In this document: positions 55,501 to 64,000 of the stretch, one piece after another
How positions within the stretch are numbered: position 1 is the first letter of the stretch
Layout: each line of letters starts with the position of its first letter
From: Ctena decussata
Lineage: Eukaryota > Mollusca > Bivalvia > Lucinida > Lucinidae
DNA length: 64,000 nt
Reading direction: 5' to 3'
Assembly: GCA_963989385.1 (NCBI GenBank)
Contig: OZ022509.1
Coordinates: 80,169,043-80,233,042 of the forward strand
Made by a program: the position numbers and the translations under genes
Notes under the pieces: model-generated
Database searches by the model: none
Told to the model about the DNA's origin: nothing
What the model saw: only the letters and a program-made list of their open reading frames with translations

Positions 55501-58500
55501 CTGCCTTCCATGATCGCTCTCAAGAACATAGGATACCTGCTTAACTGCCTTTCCTTGTCATTCTCAAGAACATAAGACACCTCCTTAACTCCATTCCCTT
55601 ATCTCCATTCTCAAGAACATAACACACCTGCTTAATTGCCTTCCATGAACACTCTCAAGAACATAAAACACCAGTTTAACTAAATTCCCTGATCAATCTC
55701 AAGAACATAAGACATCTGCTTAACTGACTTCCCTGATCAATCTCGAGAACATGAGACATCTGCTTAACTGCCTTCCCTGATCACTCTCAAGAACGTTAAA
55801 AACCTGCTTAACTGCCTTCTCGTATCACTCTCTGGAACACAAGACACGTGCTTTACCGCCTTCCTTGATCACTCTAAAGAACATAACATCTGCTTAACTG
55901 CCTTCACTGATCACTCTCAAGAACGTCCGACATCTGCTTAACTACCTTACCTGTTCACTCTCAAGAACATAAGACGTGTTTAATTGCCTTTACTGATCAC
56001 TCTTAAGAACATAAGACATCTGCCTTACTGTCTTTCCTGATTACTCTCATGAACATAAGGTACATGCTTAACTGCCTTTCCTGATCACCCTCAGGAGGAG
56101 AAGACACCCGCTTAACTGCCTTTCCTGATCACTCTCGAGAACATAAGATTCTTGCTTAACTGCCTTCCTTGATCACTCTCGAGAACATAAGACACCTGCT
56201 TAACTCCCTTTCCTGATCACTCTCAGGAACATAAATATCCAGCTTAACTGCATCCTCTGATCACGCTCAAGAACATAAGATACCTGCTTAACTGCCCTCT
56301 CTGATTATTCTCGAGAACATAAGACACCTGCTTTACTGCCTTCCCTGAACACTATCGAGAACATAAGACACCTACCTAACTGCCTTCCTTGATCACTACC
56401 CAGAACATCAAACACCTGCTTAACTGCCTTCCCTGATCACTCCAGAGAACATAAGACACCTTCTAAACTGCCTTTCCTGGTCACCCTCAGGAACATCAGA
56501 CACCTGCTTAAATGCCTTTCCTGATCACTCTGAAAAATATAAAACACCTGCTTAACTGCCTTTTCTGATCATTCTCGAGAACATAAGATACCTGCTTAAC
56601 TGCCTTCCCTGATCATTCTCGAGAACATAAGATACCTGTTAAACTGCCTTCCCTGTTCATTCCCGAGATCATAAGACACCGGCTTAACTGCCTTCCCTGC
56701 TCACTATCTCGAACATCAAACACCTTCTTAACTGCCTTCCATGAGCACTCCAGAGAACACAAGACACCTTCTTAACTGCCTTTTCTGATTACTCTCAAGA
56801 ATATAAGACACATTCTTAACTGCTTTCCCTGATCATTCTCGAGAACATAAGATACCAGCTTAACTGCCTTCCCTGATCATTCTCGAGAACATAAGATACC
56901 TGCTTTACTGCCTTCCCTGATCATCATCGAGAACATAAGATACCTGCTTAACTGCCTTCCCTGATCATTCCAGAATACATAATACACCTGCTTGACTGCC
57001 TTCCATGGCCACTATCTAGAACGTAAAACAGCTGCTTAACTGCCTTCCCTGATCACTCCCGAGAGCATAGGTCCCTGTTAAACTGACTTGTCTGGTCACT
57101 CTCAAGAACTTCAGACACCTGCTTAACTGCCTTTCCTGATCACTCTCGAGTTAATAAGACATCAGCGTAACGGCCGGCCCTGATCACTCGAGAGAACATA
57201 AGACACCTACTTAACGGCCTTTCCTGATCATTCTTGAGAACATAAGATACTTGCCTAACTGCCTTCCCTGATCACTCACAAGAACATAAGACACCTGCTT
57301 AACTGCCTTTCCTGATCACTCTCGAGAACATAAGATACTTGCTTAACTGCCTTCCCTGATCACTCTCGAGAACATGCGACAACTGCTTAACTGCCTTTCC
57401 TGGTCACTCTCGGGAACATAAATATCCAGCTTAACTGCATTCTCTGATCTCTCTCAAGAACATAAGATACCTGCTTAACTGCCTTCCCTGATCATTCTCG
57501 AGAACATAAGACACCTTCTTAATTGTCTTCCCTGATCACTCTCAAGAACATAAGACACCTGCTTAACTGCTTTCCCTGATCATTCTCGAGAACATAAGAT
57601 ACCTGCTTAAAAGCCTTCCCTGATCATTCCCGAAATCATAAGACACCTGCTTACTTGCCTTCCATGACCACTATCTAGAACGTAGACCACCTGCTTAACT
57701 GCCTTCCCTGATCATTCCCGAGAACATAAGACACTGTTTAACTGCCTTTACAGGTCACTCTCAAGAACATCAGACGCCTGCTTTATCTGTCTTTCCTGAT
57801 CACTGTCGAGTTAATAACACATCAGCTTAACTGCCTTCCCTGATCAATGGAGGGAACATAAGACACCTGGTTAACTGCCTTCCCTGATCACTCTCGTGAA
57901 CATAAGACACCTGCTTAACTGCCTTCCCTGATCACTCTCAAGAACATAAGACAACTGCTTAACTGCCTTCCCTGATCACACTTGAACACATAAGACTCCT
58001 ACTTAACTGCCTTCCCTGACCGCTCTCAAGAACATAAGATACCTGCTTAACTGCCTTTCCTGGTCATTCTCAAGAACAGAAGACACCTCCTTAATTCCAT
58101 TCCCTTATCTGTCTCAAGAACATAACACACCTGCTTAATTGCCTTCCATGATCACTCTCAAGACCATAACACACATGCTTCATTGCTTTCCAGGATCACT
58201 CTCAAGAACATAAAACACCAGTTTAACTAGATTCCCTGATCAATCTTGAGAACATGAGGCATCTGCTTAACTGCCTTCCCTGATCACTCTCAAGAACGTA
58301 AGAAACTTGCTTAACTGCCTTCTCGTATCACTCTCTGAAACACAAGACACGTGCTTTACTGCCTTCCTCGATCACTCTAGAGAACATAACATCTGCTTAA
58401 CTGCCTTCACTGATCACTCTCAAGAACATCAGACATCTGCTTAACTACCTTACCTGTTCACTCTCAAGAACATAAGGCGTGTTTGATTGCCTTTACTGAT

Positions 58501-59250
58501 CACTCTTACGAACGTTAGACATCTGCCTAACTGCCTTCCCTGATCACCCTCAGGAACAAAAGACACTGCTTAACTCCTTTTCCTGATCACTCTCGAGAAC
58601 ATAAGACATCTGCCTAACTGCCTTCCCTGATCACCCTCAGGAACAGAAGACACCTGCTTAACTCCCTTTCCTGGTCACTCTCGGGAACATAAATATCCAC
58701 CTTAACTGCATTCTCTGATCACTCTCAAGAACATAAGAAACCTGCTTAACTGCCTTCTCTGATCATTCTCGAGAACATAAGGCACCTGCTTTACTGCCTT
58801 CCCTGATCACTATCTAGAACGCAAGACACCTGCTTAGCTGCCTTACCTGATCACTATCCAGAACATCAAACACCTGCTTAACTGCCTTTCCTGGTCAACC
58901 TCAGGAACATCAGTCACCTGCTTAACTGCCTTCCCTGATCACTCTCAAGAATATAAAACACCTGCTTAACTGCCTTCCCTGATCATTCTCGAGAACATAA
59001 GATATCTGCTTAACTGCCTTCCCTGATCATTCTCGAGAACTTAAGATACCTGCTTAACTGCCTTCCCTGATCATTCCCGAGATCATAAGACACCTGCTTA
59101 ACTGCCTTCCCTGATCACTATCTAGAACATCAAACACATTCTTATCTGCCTTCCCTGATCACTCCATTGAACATAAGACACCTGCTTAACTGCCTTTCCA
59201 GGTCACTCTCAAGAACTTCAGACACCTGCTTGACTGCCTTCCCTGATCAC

Positions 59251-60392
59251 TCTCAAGAGTATAAGACACCTGCTTCACAGCCTTCCCTGATCATTCTCGA
59301 GAGCATAAGATACCAGCTTAACTGTCTACCCTGATCATTCTCGACGACATAAGATACCTGCTAACCTGCCTTCCCTTATCATCCCCGAGATCATAAGACA
59401 CCTGCTTAACTGCCTTCCATGACCACTATCTAGAACGTAATACACCTGCTTAACTGCCTTCCCTGATCACTCCCGAGAACATAAGACACTGTTGAACTGC
59501 CTTTTCTGGTCACTCTCAAGAACATCAGACACCTGCTTAACTGCCTTTCCTGATCACTCTCGAGTAAATAAGACATCAGCGTAACTGCCTTCCCGGATTA
59601 TTCGAAAGAACATAAAATACCTGCTTAACTGCCTTTCCTGATCACTCTCGAGATCATAAGATACTTGCTTAACTGCCTTCCCTGATCACTCACAAGAACA
59701 TAAGACACCTACTTAACTGCCATTCCTCTCCACTCTCGGGAACATAAATATCCTGCTTAACTGCATTCTCTGATCTCTCTCAAGAACATAAGATACCTGC
59801 TTAACTGCCTTCCCTGATCACTCTCAAGAGTATAAGACACCTGCTTCACAGCCTTCCCTGATCATTCTCGAGAGCATAAGATACCAGCTTAACTGTCTAC
59901 CCTGATCATTCTCGACGACATAAGATACCTGCTAACCTGCCTTCCCTGATCATCCCCGAGATCATAAGACACCTGCTTAACTGCCTTCCATGACCACTAT
60001 CTAGAACGTAATACACCTGCTTAACTGCCTTCCCTGATCACTCCCGAGAACATAAGACACTGTTGAACTGCCTTTTCTGGTCACTCTCAAGAACATCAGA
60101 CACCTGCTTAACTGCCTTTCCTGATCACTCTCGAGTAAATAAGACATCAGCGTAACTGCCTTCCCGGATTATTCGAAAGAACATAAAATACCTGCTTAAC
60201 TGCCTTTCCTGATCACTCTCGAGATCATAAGATACTTGCTTAACTGCCTTCCCTGATCACTCACAAGAACATAAGACACCTACTTAACTGCCATTCCTCT
60301 CCACTCTCGGGAACATAAATATCCTGCTTAACTGCATTCTCTGATCTCTCTCAAGAACATAAGATACCTGCTTAACTGCCTTCCCTGATCAT
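59251..60392. repeat. 571-bp tandem duplication within the satellite
   Basis: Copies at 59251-59821 and 59822-60392 (thirteen units less one base) match almost base for base, including rare variants TGCTTCACAG, GTCTACCCTGATC and GCCATTCCTCTCCACTC. One visible difference is CCCTTATCATCC versus CCCTGATCATCC. This is the most recent duplication visible in the array. Confidence 0.9.
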
Positions 60393-61367
60393 TCTCGAGA
60401 ACATAAGACACCTGCTTATCTGCCTTCTCTGATCATTACCGAAATCATAAGACACCTGCTTAACTGCCTTCCATGACCACTAATTGGAACGTAAAACACC
60501 TGCTTAACTGCCTTTCCTGATCACTCCCAAGAACATAAGACACTGTTAAACTGCCTTTCTTGGTCACTCTCACGAACATCAGACACCTGCTAAACTACCT
60601 TTCCTGATCACTCTCGAGTAAATAAGACATCTGCTTAACTGCCTTCCCTGACCACACGAGAGAAAATAATACACCTGCTTAACTGCCTTTCCGTTTACTC
60701 TCAAGAACATAAGACACCTGCTTAACTGCCTTCCCTGATCACTCTCGAACACAAAAGACACCTGCTTTACTGCCTTCCCTGATCGCTCTCAAGAACATAA
60801 AATACCTGCTTAACTGCCTTTCCTGGTCATTCTCAAGAACATAAGACACCTGCTTAGCTCCATTCCCTTATCTCTCTCAAGAATAAAAGACACCCGCTTA
60901 ACCGCCTAACCGGATCACTCTCGAAAACATAAGACACCTGCTTAGCTGCCTTTCCTGGTCACTTTCAAAAACATAAGACACCTGCTTAACTGTCTTCCCT
61001 GGTCACTTTCGAGAACAAGAAATTTGCTTAACTGCCTTCCCTGGTCACTCTAAAGAACATAGGACCCCTCCTTTACTGGCTTCCCTGATTGCTCTCGAGA
61101 ACATAAGACACCTGCTTAACTGCATTCCTTGATCACTCTCAAGAACATAAGACACCTGCTTAACTGCCTTTCATTATCACTCTCGAGAACATAAGACACC
61201 TGCTTAACTGCCTTTCCTGATCACTCTCGAGAACATAAGACATCTGCTTAACTGCCTTTCCTGATCACTCTCGAGAACATAAGACATCTGCTTAATTGCC
61301 TCTCCTGATCACTCGAGAGAACATAAGGCACATGCTTAACTGCCTTCCTGGATCACTCTCGAGAACA

Positions 61368-61645
61368 TTGGCAGCCACAACAAATATGGCTCATAGAATT
61401 CGCGTTCAGAAATTTGTGCTATTTTTGTCATGCAATGATTTATTGGTTAAAAGACAAAGGAACCTCACTCTGACGTCATCACACTCGCTAACCGATAAGA
61501 TGATAAATTTCATTGGGTCCTCGACTGAGACCTTAATAATATTGTAGAAGGAATCACCGGATAATCCCTTCCACAGGTTACGGTCAACCATGACTTAAGC
61601 AGCCGAGATAAATAATTACATAAATAAAATACTGCTATAATAAGA
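61368..61645. other. Second non-satellite island in the array
   Basis: About 280 bp starting 'attggcagccacaacaaata' and ending near 'aatatatgctaaacagcc'. It is of mixed composition with no repeat match elsewhere in the window. Possibly a transposed fragment or ancestral DNA captured by array growth. Confidence 0.6.
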
Positions 61646-64000
61646 ATATATGCTAAACAGCCTGTCCTGATTCTTTCTCGAGAACACAAGACACCTGCTT
61701 AACTGCATTTCCTGATCACTAAAGAGAACATAAGACACCTGCTAAACTGTCTTTCCTGATCACTCACAAAAACATAAGGCACATGCTTTACTGCCTTTCC
61801 TGATCACTCTCAGGAGGATAAGACACATTCTTAACTGCCTTCCTTGATCACTCTCGAGAACATAAGACACCTGCTTAATTGCCTTTCCGGATCTCTCTCT
61901 TGAACATAAGGCACATGCTTAATTGCCTTCCCGGATCACTCTCGAGAACTAAGACACACCTGCTTTACTGCCTTCCATGATCACTCTCGAGAACATAAGT
62001 TACCTGCTTAACTGCCTTTCCTGATCACTGTCGAGATCATAAGACACCTGCTTAACTGTCTTTCCTGGTCACTCTCGAGAACATAGGACACCTGCTTACC
62101 TGCATTCTCTGATCACCCTCAAGAACATAAAACATCTGCTTAACTGCCCTGATCGCTCTCAAGAACATCAGACACCTGCTTTACTGGCTTAACAGATCAG
62201 TCTCGAGAACATACGACACCTGCTTAACTACATTCCCTGTCCAATCTCGAGAACATGAGATATCTGCTTAACTGCCTTCCCTGATCATTCCTTGAGATCA
62301 TAAGACACCTGCTTAAATGCCTTCCCTGATCACTATCTAGAACATCAAACACCTTCTTAACTGCCTTCCCTGATCACTCCAGAGAACATAAGACACCTGC
62401 TGAAATGCCTTTCCTGGTCACTCTCAAGAACATAAGACACCTGCTTAACTGCCTTCCCTGATCAATCAAGAACATAAGACACCTTCTAAACTGCCTTTCC
62501 TGATCACTGTCAAGTTCATAAGACATCTGCTTAACTGCCTTTCCTAATCATTCTCGAGATTATTAGACACCTGCTTAATTGCCTTTCCTGATTACTCTCG
62601 AGAACTTCAGACATCTGCTTACCTGCCTTTCCTGATCACTCTCAAGAACATAAGACACCTGCTTAACTGCCTTTTTTAATCACTCTCAAGACTATAAGAC
62701 ATCTGCTTAACTGCCTTTCCTAATAACTTTCATGAATATATGCTTAACAGCCTTTCCTGATCACTCTCGAGAAAATAAGACACCTGCTTAACTGCCTCTC
62801 CTGATCACTCTTTAGAACATAAGACAACTGCTTTACTGCCTTTCCTGATCACCCTCAAGAACATAAGACACCTGCTAAACTGCCTTCCCTAATCACTTTC
62901 AAGACTATAAGACATCTGCTTAACTGCCTTTCCTGATCACTCTCAAGAATATATGCTTAACTGCCTTTCCTGATCACTCTCAAGTCCATTAGGCATCTGC
63001 TTCACTGCCTTCCCTGATCATTCTCGAGATTATAAGACACCTGCTTAACTGCCTTCCCTGATCACTCTCGAGAACAGAAGACACCTGCATAACTGCCTTA
63101 TTGATCACTCTCAAGAACATAAGACATCTGCTAAACTGCCTTCCTTGATCACTTTCAAGTCCATTAGACATCTGCTTAACTGCCTTTCCTGATCACTCTC
63201 CTGATTATAAGACACATGTTCAACTACCTTTTCTGATCTATCTCAAGAACATAAGACATCAACTTAACTGCCTTTTCTGATCACTCTCAAGAACATAAGA
63301 CTCCTGCTTAACTGTCTTCCCTGATCAATCTTAAGACTAGAAGACATCTGCTTAACTGCCTTCCCTGATCACTCTCAAAAATATATGCTTAACTGCCTCT
63401 CCTGATCACTCTCAAGAACATTAGACACCTGCTGAACTGCCTTCCCTGATCACTCCCGACAACATAAGACACCTGCTTAACTGCCATCCCTGGTCACTCT
63501 CGAGAACATAAGAGACCTGTTTAACTGCCTTTCAGATTTTCCCACCGATACATGACACCTGCTTAACTGACTTCCCTGATCGCTGTAAAGAACATAAGAC
63601 ACCTGCGTAACTGCCTTTCCTGATCACGCTCAAGAACATAGGACACCTGCTTAACTGCCTTCCCTGATCACTCTCACGAACATACAAAACCTGCCTAAAT
63701 GCCTTCCTTGGTCACTCTCGAGATCATTAGACACCTGCGTAACTGCCTTTCCTGATCACTATCTAGAATACGAAACACCTTCTTAACTGACTTCCCTGAT
63801 CACTCCAGAGAACATAAGACACCTGCTTAACTGCCTTTCGTGGTCACTCTCAAGAACATCAGACACCTGCTTAACTGCCTTCCCTGATTACTCTCAAGAA
63901 TATAAGACACCTGCTTAACTGCCTTCCCTGATCATTCTCGAGAACATAATACGCCTGCTTAGTTGGATTCCCTGATAACTCTTAAGAACATAAGGCACCT

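Larger units (their letters stand above)
49821..64000. repeat. 44-bp satellite array, about 300 copies, open at the right edge
   Basis: The unit contains ACACCTGCTTAACTGCCTT and TGATCACTCTCGAGAACAT; spacing between successive TGCTTAACTGCC motifs is 44 bp in intact units. Divergence between units is moderate, with frequent T/C variation in CCTTCCC/CCTTTCC and CTCGAG/CTCAAG, and some shortened or fused units. Two non-satellite islands interrupt it. Minus-strand frames such as 53858-54085 are repeat by-products (132 bp, or three units, restores frame). No homology to a known satellite is claimed. Confidence 0.95.

Noticed and set aside
49821..64000. CRISPR array
   Set aside because: There are no unique spacers between short repeats; the whole 44-bp unit is repeated, and the rest of the window is clearly animal nuclear DNA.

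Overview
The window looks like gene-poor, repeat-saturated nuclear DNA from a bivalve-type mollusc. The evidence is: no compact bacterial genes; candidate exons with GT/AG splice signals; tRNA-headed SINE-like repeats; decayed non-LTR retrotransposons; and many elements that carry a tetranucleotide (GTCC)n tract followed by ~145-170 bp tandem cores, an architecture I recall from the bivalve 'pearl' elements and from non-autonomous Helitron/Helentron-like elements. The species cannot be fixed from sequence alone.

Layout. 1-2.0 kb: remnant of a tandem-core element with a complete small element inside it, then a tRNA-derived SINE. 2.3 kb: first candidate coding exon. 2.55-8.9 kb: three elements of one family (terminus AGCTCACCTGA), two of them carrying copies of a 5'-truncatable repeat called X here. 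9.6 kb: candidate minus-strand transmembrane exon. 10.3-13.0 kb: broken L1/Tx1-like LINE, split by an X copy. 15.0 kb: second plus-strand exon, then a minus-strand endonuclease-reverse transcriptase relic. 16.4-20 kb: mixed X copies, a ~180-bp repeat and a 74-bp tandem array. 21.4-28.4 kb: two ~740-bp arms of a diverged inverted repeat around nested elements and a SINE. 28.7-39.4 kb: one 56-bp minisatellite array split by a 9.4-kb nest of at least four elements inserted inside one another. 39.6-40.95 kb: complete minus-strand element. 42.3-42.8 kb: two more plus-strand coding exons. 43.3-44.7 kb: 72-bp tandem array. 45.4-48.5 kb: SINE-like duplicates and a 75-bp tandem array. 49.8-64.0 kb: a 44-bp satellite of roughly 300 copies that runs off the right edge, with two short non-satellite islands.

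Genes. Four plus-strand exons (2300-2458, 14983-15189, 42300-42648, 42705-42783) have good splice sites and mutually compatible reading phases. They may form one gene whose product is largely alpha-helical and coiled-coil; its family is not recognised and the introns are filled with the mobile elements above. A single minus-strand exon with a membrane span would belong to another gene. Everything else is mobile or tandemly repeated DNA.

The strongest pattern is a recurring element architecture: a 10-14 bp terminal motif, a (GTCC)n tract in several families, tandem cores, the inverse complement of the terminal motif, a short perfect hairpin, then CTRR (CTAG/CTGG/CTAA) followed by T. At least six sequence-unrelated families here share it, and the best-resolved insertions sit between T and T with no clear target duplication. 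That points to the Helitron superfamily, though no helicase gene is present.
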